From: Pseudomonas leptonychotis
GTDB lineage: Bacteria; Pseudomonadota; Gammaproteobacteria; Pseudomonadales; Pseudomonadaceae
DNA: 64,000 nt
Assembly (NCBI RefSeq): GCF_004920405.1
Contig: NZ_RFLV01000001.1
Coordinates: 1,240,001 to 1,304,000, forward strand
Direction: 5' to 3'
The notes under the pieces were generated by a model, which did no database searches, was not told the origin of the DNA, and saw only the letters and a list, made by a program, of their open reading frames with translations. Below, piece after piece: positions 1-7,790 of this stretch. Both the position numbers and the translations under genes were made by a program. How positions within the stretch are numbered: the stretch's first letter is position 1; the number at the start of each line of letters is the position of its first letter.

Positions 1-1
1 C

Positions 2-481
2 CTGGCTGCCGCCTTGCTCGACGGTGGCTACAGCGCGCGCTTGCCCACACGCCTGGAGCGTGGCGAAGAATTGGTGTCCGGCGCATCCGCCTGGTATGAC
101 GGTTTTTCCCGTGGCGACAGCCTGTTCATTCTTTCCGCCACCCCCAACGTGCAAACCGGCAAGACCCTGGAGCAGGTCGAAGCGGGCCTGTGGCGCGAAC
201 TTAAAGACTTGCAAACCACCCCACCAAGCGCCGAGGAGCTGGCGCGTGTGCGTGCGCAAGTGATCGCCGGCCTGGTCTATGAGCGTGACTCGATTACCAG
301 CCAGGCCACCGCCATCGGCCAACTGGAAACCGTCGGCCTGTCATGGAAACTGATCGATCAAGAGCTGGCCGAACTGGAAGCCGTCACCCCGGCGGATATT
401 CAACAAGCCGCCAGCACCTTCTTTACCCGCGACCGCTTAAGCGTCGCCCACGTTTTACCTGAGGAGAAGGGCAATGAGTGA
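2..481 (+). CDS. M16 family zinc-peptidase-fold protein, C-terminal part (5' end outside window)
   Basis: This is the last 159 codons of a gene that enters from the left edge; the frame is open from base 2. The visible part has the look of an M16 (pitrilysin/processing-peptidase-like) C-terminal domain: a run resembling LFILSATPNVQTGKTLEQVEAG, then helix-rich sequence with LARVRAQVIAGL and a final ITPADIQQAASTFF-like element typical of the domain end. The catalytic HxxEH motif would lie upstream of the window, so it cannot be checked here. The stop overlaps the start of the next M16 gene by 8 bases, which points to translational coupling and a two-subunit product. The family assignment also rests on this neighbour. 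Confidence 0.85.
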   Translation: MAAALLDGGYSARLPTRLERGEELVSGASAWYDGFSRGDSLFILSATPNVQTGKTLEQVEAGLWRELKDLQTTPPSAEELARVRAQVIAGLVYERDSITSQATAIGQLETVGLSWKLIDQELAELEAVTPADIQQAASTFFTRDRLSVAHVLPEEKGNE

Positions 482-1961
482 GCGCAATGGCCTACGTTAT
501 GGCCTGCTCGGCTTAGGGCTACTAATACTGCTGGCGTTGCTGGCCCTGGTGATCAACCGTCCGACCAACAGCCAAGCAGCTACCCCAGCGCCCGCTGCGG
601 AATCCACTCGCATTGAATCCCTCGCCGCCCTGGGTGATCAAGCGCCCAGCCGGCGCGACCTGAATATCCAGACCTGGCAAACCGCCGAAGGCGCCAAGGT
701 ACTGTTCGTCGAAGCCCGCGAGCTGCCGATGTTCGACCTGCAACTGACCTTCGCCGCCGGCAGCAGCCATGATGACGGCGTACAGGGGCTGGCCATGCTG
801 ACCAACGCCATGCTCAACGAAGGCGTACCGGGCAAGGATGTCGGCGCAATCGCCGCCGGCTTCGAGAACCTCGGCGCTAACTTCGGCAACGGTGCATTTC
901 GCGACATGGCCATTGCCAGCTTGCGCAGCCTGAGTGCCGCCGAGCAGCGCGAACCGGCCCTGCAGCTGTTCAATCAGGTACTCGGTCAACCGACCTTCCC
1001 GGAAGACTCACTGGCGCGCATCAAGAACCAGCTGCTGGCCGGCTTCGAATACCAAAAGCAGAACCCCGCGAAACTGGCCGGCCTGGCCCTGTTCGAGCGC
1101 CTCTACGGCAACCACCCTTACGCGCACTCCAGCGATGGCAATTCCGAGTCGATCCCGGCCATTAGCCGTGAGCAGCTGCAGGCCTTCCACGCCAAGGCCT
1201 ATAGCGCCAACAACGCGATTATCGCCCTGGTCGGCGACCTCTCGCGCAGCGATGCCGAGGCCCTGGCCAACCAGGTTTCCGCGGCCCTGCCAAAAGGTCC
1301 GGCGCTGCCACGTATCGCTCAGCCTGAAGAGCCAAAAGCCGGTTTGCAGCATATCGAGTTTCCATCGAACCAGACCCATCTGATGGTTGCCCAGCTCGGC
1401 ATCGACCGCCGTGACCCGGACTACGCCGCGCTCTACCTGGGCAATCAGGTGTTCGGTGGCGGCGGTTTCGGTACTCGCCTGATGACCGAGGTGCGTGAAA
1501 AACGCGGCCTGACCTACGGCGTCTACTCCGGTTTCACCGCCATGCAGGCGCGCGGGCCGTTTATGATCAACCTGCAAACCCGCGCCGAACTCAGCGACGG
1601 TACCCTGCAGCTGGTCAAGAGCATGCTCGCCGACTTCATCAAGAACGGCCCGACCGAGCAGGAGCTGGACAATGCCAAGCGCGAGCTGGCCGGCAGCTTC
1701 CCGCTGTCCACCGCGAGCAACGCCGCCATCGTCGGCCAGCTCGGCTCCATGGGCTTCTACAATCTGCCATTAAGCTACCTGGAAGACTTTATGCGTGACG
1801 TGCAAGCGCTCAGCGTCGAGCAGGTCAAGGCCGCCATGGCCAAACACCTCGACCCGCAAGCCCTGGTGATCGTCACCGCCGGCCCGACCGTGGCACAGAA
1901 AGAACTGCCGCCGCCGACCGACAACCCCGCCGAGCAACCTTCTGCCATCCCGGAGCACTGA
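474..1961 (+). CDS. M16 family peptidase-like protein, membrane-anchored, lacking HxxEH
   Basis: 495 residues. A hydrophobic segment at about residues 8-29 acts as an uncleaved anchor or signal, so the protein is probably periplasmic or inner-membrane attached. Two M16 domains follow. At the place where active members carry HxxEH (about residues 105-117) the sequence reads GLAMLTNAMLNEG, so the zinc ligands and catalytic Glu are absent. The arginine/tyrosine substrate-binding segment (REKRGLTYGVYS, about residues 341-352) is present. In M16B heterodimers one subunit supplies the zinc site and the other the R/Y pair. Together with the 8-base overlap with the upstream M16 gene this suggests the non-catalytic partner of a heterodimer. 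The start has AGGAG 8 bases upstream. The stop overlaps the rsmD start. Confidence 0.9.
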   Translation: MSERNGLRYGLLGLGLLILLALLALVINRPTNSQAATPAPAAESTRIESLAALGDQAPSRRDLNIQTWQTAEGAKVLFVEARELPMFDLQLTFAAGSSHDDGVQGLAMLTNAMLNEGVPGKDVGAIAAGFENLGANFGNGAFRDMAIASLRSLSAAEQREPALQLFNQVLGQPTFPEDSLARIKNQLLAGFEYQKQNPAKLAGLALFERLYGNHPYAHSSDGNSESIPAISREQLQAFHAKAYSANNAIIALVGDLSRSDAEALANQVSAALPKGPALPRIAQPEEPKAGLQHIEFPSNQTHLMVAQLGIDRRDPDYAALYLGNQVFGGGGFGTRLMTEVREKRGLTYGVYSGFTAMQARGPFMINLQTRAELSDGTLQLVKSMLADFIKNGPTEQELDNAKRELAGSFPLSTASNAAIVGQLGSMGFYNLPLSYLEDFMRDVQALSVEQVKAAMAKHLDPQALVIVTAGPTVAQKELPPPTDNPAEQPSAIPEH

Positions 1962-2566
1962 TGAGCAAGCGACCCAAGGCGCCAAAAGCCAACCCCGCCC
2001 ACAGTGGCGATGGCCAACTGCGGATCATCGGCGGGCAATGGCGCTCACGCCAGTTCAACTTCCCCATGGCAGCAGGCCTGCGCCCAACACCAAACCGGGT
2101 AAGGGAAACCTTGTTCAACTGGCTGGCGCCCTATGTCGAAGGCGCCAAAGTACTCGACCTGTTCGCCGGCAGCGGCGCGCTGTTTCTTGAAGCACTGTCG
2201 CGCGGCGCCGGCAGCGCCCTGGCGTTGGACCTTAATCCAGCTGCCATCGCCAGCCTGCGCGGCCACCTGCAAACGCTGAACTGCGACAACGGCCAACTGC
2301 AGCAGATCGACGCCCTGCTCTTTCTGCAAAATCAGCCCGCCACGCCTTTCGACCTGGTGTTTCTCGATCCGCCGTTCAGTCAGGATCTGCTGCTTCCCGC
2401 CTGTAATTTGCTAGAGCAGAACGGCTGGCTGGCCGCCGACGCCTGGGTCTATACCGAAAGCGAAAACGCCCCCTCCAGCCTCGGCATGCCCGGCAACTGG
2501 CGCTTGCACCGCGAACAGAAGGCCGGCCAGGTGTATTACGCACTGTGGCAGCGTACGGCCGGCTAA
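1961..2566 (+). CDS. rsmD: 16S rRNA (guanine(966)-N(2))-methyltransferase RsmD
   Basis: 201 residues, the normal size for RsmD, which methylates G966 of 16S rRNA using S-adenosylmethionine. Visible family marks are the N-terminal RIIGGQWRSRQF, the NRVRETLFNWL element (residues 45-55), SAM-binding motif I VLDLFAGSGAL (64-74) and the catalytic DPPF motif (136-139). The ATG overlaps the stop of the preceding M16 gene, so the three genes form one translationally coupled unit. This M16-M16-RsmD arrangement downstream of ftsY is familiar from Pseudomonas; ftsY itself is outside the window. Confidence 0.96.
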   Translation: MSKRPKAPKANPAHSGDGQLRIIGGQWRSRQFNFPMAAGLRPTPNRVRETLFNWLAPYVEGAKVLDLFAGSGALFLEALSRGAGSALALDLNPAAIASLRGHLQTLNCDNGQLQQIDALLFLQNQPATPFDLVFLDPPFSQDLLLPACNLLEQNGWLAADAWVYTESENAPSSLGMPGNWRLHREQKAGQVYYALWQRTAG

Positions 2567-2573
2567 AGCTTTT

Positions 2574-2606
2574 GTAGGGTGGGTTAGCCTGCGGCGTAAC
2601 CCACCA
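2574..2606. repeat. Dispersed palindromic repeat, GTAGGGTGGGTTAGCC family, copy 1
   Basis: Starts 8 bases after rsmD. The 33 bases open with GTAGGGTGGGTTAGCC and close with GGCGTAACCCACCA, so GTGGGTTA pairs with TAACCCAC around a short centre. It matches the copy at 19770-19802 except for a three-base centre (TGC here, GAA there). There is no T-run on either side, so it is not a typical intrinsic terminator. Confidence 0.85.
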
Positions 2607-2639
2607 GGCAATAGACCAGGCGCTATAAAGCCCTCCCTA

Positions 2640-2712
2640 GGCCAGGCTCTGCCATTCAGGTGCTTCATTTAGCTTCCGTTGCGCCGCGCCTGGCTCTAGC
2701 CTGAGCGCTTTC
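2640..2712. repeat. Degenerate copy of the GGAGTTTAC/GTAAATGAGC-type repeat
   Basis: The spacer before the YheT-like gene contains GCCAGGCTCTGCC, a central CTTCATTTAGCTTCCG and then GCGCCTGGCTCTAGCC. The order and flanks parallel the better preserved element at 7650-7750, including the shared GCCTGGCTCTAGC end. The arms GCCAGGC and GCCTGGC can pair. Assignment is by eye and the copy is eroded. Confidence 0.4.
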
Positions 2713-2728
2713 CCAACTGATAACCGCC

Positions 2729-3718
2729 ATGAAAACGCCCTTCAAACCCGCCTGGTGGCTGCCCGGCCCGCACCTGCAAACGCTGTGGAACCCGATGTGC
2801 CGCACGCCCGCGAAACTTGAGCGCACGCGTGAGCGGTTGTGGCTGGAGGATGGTGACTTTCTCGACCTCGACTGGCACGGCCCGCATCAGGCGGACGCAC
2901 CGCTGGTGCTGGTGCTGCATGGCCTGACTGGCTCATCCAGCTCACTCTATGTACTGGGCCTGCAACAGCAGTTGGCGGCTCAAGGCTGGGCCAGTGTGGC
3001 GTTGAACTGGCGCGGCTGCTCGGGTGAGCCCAACCTGCTGGCCCGCGGTTACCACTCGGGCGCCAGCGAAGATTTGGCGGAAACCGTGCGTCACCTGCGC
3101 GCCCAGCGGCCAATGGCGCCGCTGTATGCCGTGGGCTATTCGCTGGGCGGTAATGTGCTGCTCAAGTACCTCGGGGAAACGGGCGCAGGCAGCCAGCTGC
3201 AGGGCGCAGTGGCTGTGTCAGTGCCGTTTCGTCTGGATCAGTGCGCCGACCGTATTGGCATGGGCTTTTCACGTGTTTACCAACGCCGCTTTATGCGTGA
3301 GATGGTGGCTTATGTGAAAGACAAGCAGCGCTTGTTCGCCCATCAGGGCATGGCGGACCGGCTGTCCACCCTGGAAAAACTCGGCCCCCTGGATGGCATG
3401 CGTACCTTCTGGGACTTCGACGGGCGCATCACCGCGCCCCTGCACGGTTACGACGATGCTCAGGATTACTACCGGCGCGCCTCCAGCCGCTACTTCCTGG
3501 GCCGGATTGAAACACCCACGCTGATCATCCAGGCCGCCGACGATCCCTTTGTGTTCCCCCACAGCCTCCCCGAAGCCAGCGAGCTGTCGCCGAGCATCGA
3601 ATTCGAACTGCACGCCCACGGCGGCCATGTCGGTTTTGTCGCAGGCAGCCTAAGAAAGCCGGTTTACTACCTAGAACAGCGCATCCCACAGTGGCTGGTC
3701 GAGCGCACCCGGACCTAA
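2729..3718 (+). CDS. YheT-family alpha/beta hydrolase
   Basis: 329 residues, the usual size for the YheT/UPF0017 branch of alpha/beta hydrolases. The start PFKPAWWLPGPHLQTLW is characteristic of the family. The oxyanion/HG element VLVLHGLTGSS lies at about 60-70, the nucleophile elbow GYSLGGN puts Ser at residue 138, an Asp candidate is in QAADDPF (about 270), and the catalytic His is in HGGHVGF (about 300). The substrate is unknown; relatives are described as esterases. It stands alone, separated from rsmD by repeats, and converges on the solute-binding protein gene with only 22 bases between stops. Confidence 0.9.
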   Translation: MKTPFKPAWWLPGPHLQTLWNPMCRTPAKLERTRERLWLEDGDFLDLDWHGPHQADAPLVLVLHGLTGSSSSLYVLGLQQQLAAQGWASVALNWRGCSGEPNLLARGYHSGASEDLAETVRHLRAQRPMAPLYAVGYSLGGNVLLKYLGETGAGSQLQGAVAVSVPFRLDQCADRIGMGFSRVYQRRFMREMVAYVKDKQRLFAHQGMADRLSTLEKLGPLDGMRTFWDFDGRITAPLHGYDDAQDYYRRASSRYFLGRIETPTLIIQAADDPFVFPHSLPEASELSPSIEFELHAHGGHVGFVAGSLRKPVYYLEQRIPQWLVERTRT

Positions 3719-3740
3719 GCACGCATGTCCACACGCCGCC

Positions 3741-4616
3741 TTATGGCGCCAGAGCAGGCGCTTCCACGGGCGTCAGCCATAGGCGGGTATCGCGAGCAGG
3801 CAAGCCAGGGGACGCTGGGTAATCGAGGGGAATCATCGTGCGCTGCTGCAACTGCGCCCGCTCGGCCAATTGACCAAAGTGACGTTGGAACAACGCGCGA
3901 AAACTACCATCGGCACGGATCAACGCAAGCCCCTCGGCGAACCGCTGCAGGAGTTGCGGGTTATCGCGATTAAAGGTGAAGAACACCGGCAGGTCGTAGA
4001 CCAGCGCCAGATGAGGCTCGACCATCAGCTGCGGGTATTGCTCGGCATGGGCCGCGAGTTCTTTCCAGGCTTCGTGCAAGCCGCGGTGGTAATAGGCAAA
4101 ACGACGCTTATTGAGCATCGGTAAAAGATTGTCCGGGTTAACCACCCCTATCACCGGCAAACGGTTGCGCGCGAACAACGCGAAATCGCCCCACTGGCTA
4201 CCAAAACCGCCCAGCAATTGGCGCAGATCATCAAGATTATTGACCTGGGCAAAACGCGCGGCATCGGCGCGATGAATCAACAACACACGGTAGCCGAGCA
4301 TGCCGTTGTGCAGATCGAACGGCAGCGTCAGAAAGTCGCGCTGGCGCGCCTCTGTTGGCGGCACGTAGGCCAGGTCGACTAAGCCCTTACCGAGCAACGC
4401 AAGGCAGCGCTCTTGCGATGGGTCTGGACCATCGCCGGGGAGGATTTGCCGCGCGCCATAGCGCTCAGCAGTACGATCAAGAATCAGCTGACCGAGCTCA
4501 ATCCGGTACGCGTATTTCTCCGCGTCATGCTGGCAGACCCGCAACCCGCTATCCGCAGGGGCAGTCGCGCTAAAGAGACAGCCAAGCAACACCAGCAAAG
4601 CCCTGATCTTGCGCAT
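3741..4616 (-). CDS. Periplasmic solute-binding-like protein (type 2 fold)
   Basis: 291 residues with a signal peptide (MRKIRALLVLLGCLFSATAPA, cleavage near ADS). The mature part looks like an extracellular solute-binding family 3-type domain: LRVCQHDAEKYAYR near the start, LGKGLVDLAYVPPTEAR, and a C-terminal FAEGLALIRADGSFRALFQRHFG, which resembles the closing helices of amino-acid-binding proteins. No permease or ATPase gene is adjacent, so it is probably an orphan sensor-like binding protein rather than part of an encoded transporter. The ligand is not predictable from what I see. Confidence 0.75.
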   Translation of the reverse strand: MRKIRALLVLLGCLFSATAPADSGLRVCQHDAEKYAYRIELGQLILDRTAERYGARQILPGDGPDPSQERCLALLGKGLVDLAYVPPTEARQRDFLTLPFDLHNGMLGYRVLLIHRADAARFAQVNNLDDLRQLLGGFGSQWGDFALFARNRLPVIGVVNPDNLLPMLNKRRFAYYHRGLHEAWKELAAHAEQYPQLMVEPHLALVYDLPVFFTFNRDNPQLLQRFAEGLALIRADGSFRALFQRHFGQLAERAQLQQRTMIPLDYPASPGLPARDTRLWLTPVEAPALAP

Positions 4617-4696
4617 ACACCCAAACTCACTGCAATTGGAGGTTAATTGTACGCGGCTGATGCGGCCGGGAGGACTACCTGCAAGCTAGCGCCTGG

Positions 4697-5356
4697 TCAA
4701 ATCACCTGATCGAGCGGCACATGCAGCTTGGCGTATAACGCCTCCACTGCCTCACGTGCTGGCGGCGCGATGTAGCCGCCCTCCAGCGCGAGCACTTGGT
4801 AAACACCACGGCGGAGCATTTCTTCACTGAGATCGCCTGGGTTGCCACGCGTGGTGCAGAGAAAACGCACCCAAGACGTCATGATGATCCAGCTATTGAG
4901 GGTCAACGCTTCGATTTGCGCGGCGTCCATCAACAGAATGCCGGCTTCGACAAAGCCCTGATAAATGCTCTGCGCCTGCACCAGGCAACGCTGGGCAAAT
5001 AGCCGGTAGCGCTCGGCAAGCTCGGCGTCGCTGTCCAATAGGTGTTCAAGGTCGCGGTGCAGGAAGCGGTAGTGCCACATGGCTGCCAGCAGTGCTTCGA
5101 GGTAGAAGGTCTTATCCTGCACCGTCAGGGCGCGACCCTCGGGGCGTCGCAGAAAGGTGCTTACCTGGCCTTCATAGAGGGCGAACAGCTCGGCGATGAT
5201 CGCCTGCTTGTTGCGAAAGTGGTAGTACAGGTTGCCCGGTGAAATCCCAAGGTGGGCGGCGATATGGTTGGTGGTGACGTTGCGCTCACCCTGGGCATTA
5301 AACAGCCCCAGGCTCTCCTGAATAATGCGTTCACGGGTTTTCAGTGGGGCTGACAT
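4697..5356 (-). CDS. laoR: TetR family repressor of the long-chain alcohol oxidation genes
   Basis: 219 residues from the ATG at 5356 (the open frame runs further up, but only from a TTG without support). The N-terminal TetR helix-turn-helix is clear at about residues 28-48 (NHIAAHLGISPGNLYYHFRNK), followed by a long helical ligand domain. It is divergent from an aldehyde dehydrogenase gene whose upstream region carries a perfect 18-bp palindrome. The gene set TetR / aldehyde dehydrogenase / small Tat protein / GMC oxidoreductase is the one described as LaoR-C-B-A in P. aeruginosa (PA0367-PA0364). The name is transferred by synteny and family, and the effector is not visible from sequence. 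Confidence 0.82.
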   Translation of the reverse strand: MSAPLKTRERIIQESLGLFNAQGERNVTTNHIAAHLGISPGNLYYHFRNKQAIIAELFALYEGQVSTFLRRPEGRALTVQDKTFYLEALLAAMWHYRFLHRDLEHLLDSDAELAERYRLFAQRCLVQAQSIYQGFVEAGILLMDAAQIEALTLNSWIIMTSWVRFLCTTRGNPGDLSEEMLRRGVYQVLALEGGYIAPPAREAVEALYAKLHVPLDQVI

Positions 5357-5427
5357 AACGACTCGTTCTCGATTCAAAAGCCCGGCAAAGGTACAGGCAG
5401 AAACGCTTAACGTGCTAGCCGAGCATG

Positions 5428-5457
5428 GCCCAACAACGCGCTAACGTTTCGTTGGGC
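5428..5457. repeat. REP-like inverted repeat in the laoR-laoC intergenic region
   Basis: GCCCAAC and GTTGGGC form arms around ACGCGCTAACGTTT, and the following GCTGCGCTCG is the tail often seen with GTTGGGCT-type intergenic repeats in Pseudomonas. It lies 30 bases upstream of the promoter for laoC and about 70 bases upstream of laoR. Confidence 0.6.
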
Positions 5458-5487
5458 TGCGCTCGTCGGCTGACTGCGTCATGCTAT

Positions 5488-5516
5488 TTGACAGATTAGA
5501 GCAATTGCTCTAAAAA
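5488..5516 (+). promoter_or_regulatory. Sigma-70-type promoter with embedded 18-bp operator
   Basis: A perfect -35 TTGACA (5488-5493), a 17-base spacer and a -10 of TAAAAA (5511-5516) face laoC. A perfect palindrome, TTAGAGCAATTGCTCTAA (5496-5513), fills the spacer and overlaps the -10. An 18-bp palindrome next to a divergent TetR gene is the expected repressor site. A repressor bound there would exclude RNA polymerase. The site is 140 bases from laoR, so feedback on laoR is possible but less direct. Confidence 0.82.
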
Positions 5517-5588
5517 TCCAGCACACCTTTTCTGCAGTGCGCGAGCTTGTTTGACGCACTGCATGCTGGAATGCCGAGGAGCAAGACC

Positions 5589-7031
5589 ATGGTCGCCGAT
5601 GTCACGTATCTGGAACAAAGCCTGCAAAACAGCCAACAACAGCTCAGCCAGTTGGAGAGCAGCTTTGCCCGGCAGCGCCAGGCATTCAAGGCCAACCCCA
5701 TGCCCTCGGCCGAACAGCGCATCCAGTGGCTGAAAGCGCTCGCGCAACTGCTCAGCGATTCGCGCGAGCCGCTGGTCCAGGCGATTTCCCAGGACTTTAG
5801 TAACCGCAGCGCGGATGAAACCTTGCTTGCCGAGCTGATGCCCAGCCTGCACGGCATTCATTACGCAACCAAACGCATCAAAAAGTGGATGAAGCCGTCG
5901 CGGCGCAGCGTTGGCATGCAATTTATGCCCGCAGCCGCCAAGGTGATCTACCAGCCGCTGGGCGTGGTCGGGGTGATCGTGCCGTGGAACTACCCACTGT
6001 TTCTCGCCATTGGTCCGCTGGTAGGCGCGCTGTCTGCCGGCAACCGGGTCATGATTAAGATGAGTGAGTCGACCCCGGCCAGCTCGCTGCTGATCAAGGA
6101 CCTGCTGGCCAAGGTCTTCCCCGAGGACCTGGTAAGTGTTGTGTTGGGCGAGGCAGAAGTCGGCATGGCTTTCTCCAAGTTGCCGTTCGATCACCTGCTG
6201 TTCACCGGTGCCACCAGCATCGGCAAGCACGTGATGCGCGCTGCGGCCGAGAACCTCACCCCGGTAACCCTGGAGCTGGGCGGCAAATCACCCGCCATCG
6301 TTTCCGCCGACGTGCCCTTAACCGATGCGGCTGAACGCATCGCGTTTGGCAAGACCATGAACGCCGGCCAGACCTGCGTCGCCCCAGATTACGTGCTGGT
6401 GCCGAAAGACCGCGTCGACGGTTTTGTCGAGGCCTACCGCAATGCCGTACAGGGTTTCTACCCAACGCTTGCGGATAACCCCGACTACACCGCCATCATC
6501 AACGAGCGCCAGCAGCAACGCCTCAACGGTTATTTGCAGGACGCCGAAAGCAAGGGCGCGACTGTCATCCCGCTATACCCCGCTGCCCAGGGCCGCCGCA
6601 TGCCGTATGCCGTACTGCTGAATGTAACGGACGAGATGAAGGTGATGCAGGACGAGATTTTCGGTCCGCTGCTGCCGATCATCCCCTACGACACCCTGGA
6701 AAACGCCTTCGCCTTTATCAACGAGCGCGACCGGCCGCTGGCGCTGTACTACTTCGGTTACGACAAAAGCGAGCAACAGCGCGTGCTGGTCGAAACCCAT
6801 TCTGGTGGCGTGTGCATTAACGACACCCTGCTGCACGTGGCCCAGGATGACATGCCGTTCGGCGGCATTGGCCCCTCCGGCATGGGCCACTACCACGGCC
6901 ATGAAGGCTTCCTGACCTTCAGCAAGGCCAAGGGGGTGTTTATTAAACAGCGCTTCAATGCCGCCAAAATGATTTACCCGCCTTATGGCAAGGCGATCCA
7001 GAAACTGGTCTACAAATTTTTCGTTCGCTAA
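5589..7031 (+). CDS. laoC: Aldehyde dehydrogenase (coniferyl-aldehyde-dehydrogenase-like), LaoC
   Basis: 480 residues from the ATG at 5589, chosen because GAGGAG sits 7 bases upstream; a longer frame from 5547 lacks this. NAD(P)-dependent oxidation of a fatty aldehyde to the acid is the expected reaction. Seen: VIVPWNYPLFLAIGP cofactor element, FTGATSIGKHV, general base Glu229 in TLELGGKSP, catalytic Cys263 in NAGQTCVAP (34 residues apart, as is normal), and C-terminal GGIGPSGMGHYHGHEGF. The ending IYPPYGKAIQKLVYKFFVR resembles the membrane-peripheral tail of class 3-like enzymes. First gene of the lao operon behind the palindromic operator. Automatic annotation would likely call it coniferyl aldehyde dehydrogenase; the lao context argues for long-chain aldehydes. 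Confidence 0.9.
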   Translation: MVADVTYLEQSLQNSQQQLSQLESSFARQRQAFKANPMPSAEQRIQWLKALAQLLSDSREPLVQAISQDFSNRSADETLLAELMPSLHGIHYATKRIKKWMKPSRRSVGMQFMPAAAKVIYQPLGVVGVIVPWNYPLFLAIGPLVGALSAGNRVMIKMSESTPASSLLIKDLLAKVFPEDLVSVVLGEAEVGMAFSKLPFDHLLFTGATSIGKHVMRAAAENLTPVTLELGGKSPAIVSADVPLTDAAERIAFGKTMNAGQTCVAPDYVLVPKDRVDGFVEAYRNAVQGFYPTLADNPDYTAIINERQQQRLNGYLQDAESKGATVIPLYPAAQGRRMPYAVLLNVTDEMKVMQDEIFGPLLPIIPYDTLENAFAFINERDRPLALYYFGYDKSEQQRVLVETHSGGVCINDTLLHVAQDDMPFGGIGPSGMGHYHGHEGFLTFSKAKGVFIKQRFNAAKMIYPPYGKAIQKLVYKFFVR

Positions 7032-7038
7032 CCCTCCC

Positions 7039-7067
7039 TGTAGGCGCGGGCACACCCCGCGCTTACG
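7039..7067. repeat. REP-like hairpin between laoC and laoB
   Basis: TGTAGGCGCGGGCACACCCCGCGCTTACG resembles the very common Pseudomonas intergenic palindrome of the type TGTAGGAGCGGGCTTGCCCGCG. Here GCGCGGG can pair with CCCGCGC around a short loop. It lies within the transcribed spacer of the lao operon and could stabilise the upstream message. Confidence 0.6.
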
Positions 7068-7091
7068 AACGCCTTTAGCGGTGATCACAGC

Positions 7092-7637
7092 ATGCACGAC
7101 AGCACTCTCGCAGCACCCGGCCTGTCACGGCGCGGCCTGCTTAAAATCGGCCTGATGGGCTCGGCCTTGCTTGCCACGGCCGGGCTTACCGCCAGCCTCA
7201 GCGGTTGCTCGGCCAGCACGCCAAAAGCCGGTTTTGCGGTGATCCGCGAATCCGACCTGGCCTTCCTGAACGCCTTGATTCCGGTGATGCTGGCCGGTGC
7301 GGTGACGCCCGAGAAAATGCCGCAAGCGGTGGCGGGCACCCTCACCAACCTCGATTACAGCCTTAATCACGTCTCGCCAGAACTGCTAAAGCTGACCGTG
7401 CAACTGTTCGACGTGCTGGCCATGCCGATCACCCGAGGCCCGCTGACCGGGGTCTGGGGCAGCTGGGAAACCGCAGCGCCCGCCGACGTGCAGGCCTTTC
7501 TCGAACGCTGGCAGAACAGCTCGATCGGTTTGCTGAAAATGGGCCACGCCTCTTTGCTCCAGCTGGTGATGATGAGCTGGTACAGCCGCACCGAATCCTG
7601 GGCGCACTGCGGCTACCCCGGCCCGCCTACAGTCTGA
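7092..7637 (+). CDS. laoB: Tat-signal small protein of the lao operon, LaoB
   Basis: 181 residues. The N-terminus has a twin-arginine signal, SRRGLLK (Arg13-Arg14), followed by a hydrophobic stretch that ends in LSGC, so Cys39 sits in a plausible lipobox; the product may be a Tat-exported lipoprotein. The mature region carries IRESDLAFLNALIPVML and looks like the small subunits that accompany GMC-type dehydrogenases (gluconate dehydrogenase subunit 3-like), though the similarity is only by impression. LaoB is reported as needed for long-chain alcohol oxidation with unclear function. Export of LaoB suggests that the GMC partner could be co-exported or membrane bound. Confidence 0.75.
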   Translation: MHDSTLAAPGLSRRGLLKIGLMGSALLATAGLTASLSGCSASTPKAGFAVIRESDLAFLNALIPVMLAGAVTPEKMPQAVAGTLTNLDYSLNHVSPELLKLTVQLFDVLAMPITRGPLTGVWGSWETAAPADVQAFLERWQNSSIGLLKMGHASLLQLVMMSWYSRTESWAHCGYPGPPTV

Positions 7638-7649
7638 CGGCTGGCTGCG

Positions 7650-7750
7650 CGTCGGCCAGGCGTTGTTGCAGATGCGCTCGGACTGCTCATTTACAACTCG
7701 TAAACTCCGCGTCCTCGCGCATCTGCGCCTAGCCTGGCTCTAGCTCGCTC
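7650..7750. repeat. Inverted-repeat element with GTAAATGAGC/ACTCCG core between laoB and laoA
   Basis: Long imperfect arms: GCCAGGCGTTGTTGCAGATGCGC on the left pairs with GCGCATCTGCGCCTAGCCTGGC on the right. The centre reads CTCATTTACAACTCGTAAACTCCG. The reverse strand, GGAGTTTACGAGTTGTAAATGAGC, matches the core of the element near 62290 (GGAGTGTAC and TTGTACATGAGCA). No ORF with a ribosome-binding site is present. Confidence 0.7.
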
Positions 7751-7790
7751 AACCTTTTATGCAGCGCGATCATAAAAAAGAGAATCTGAA

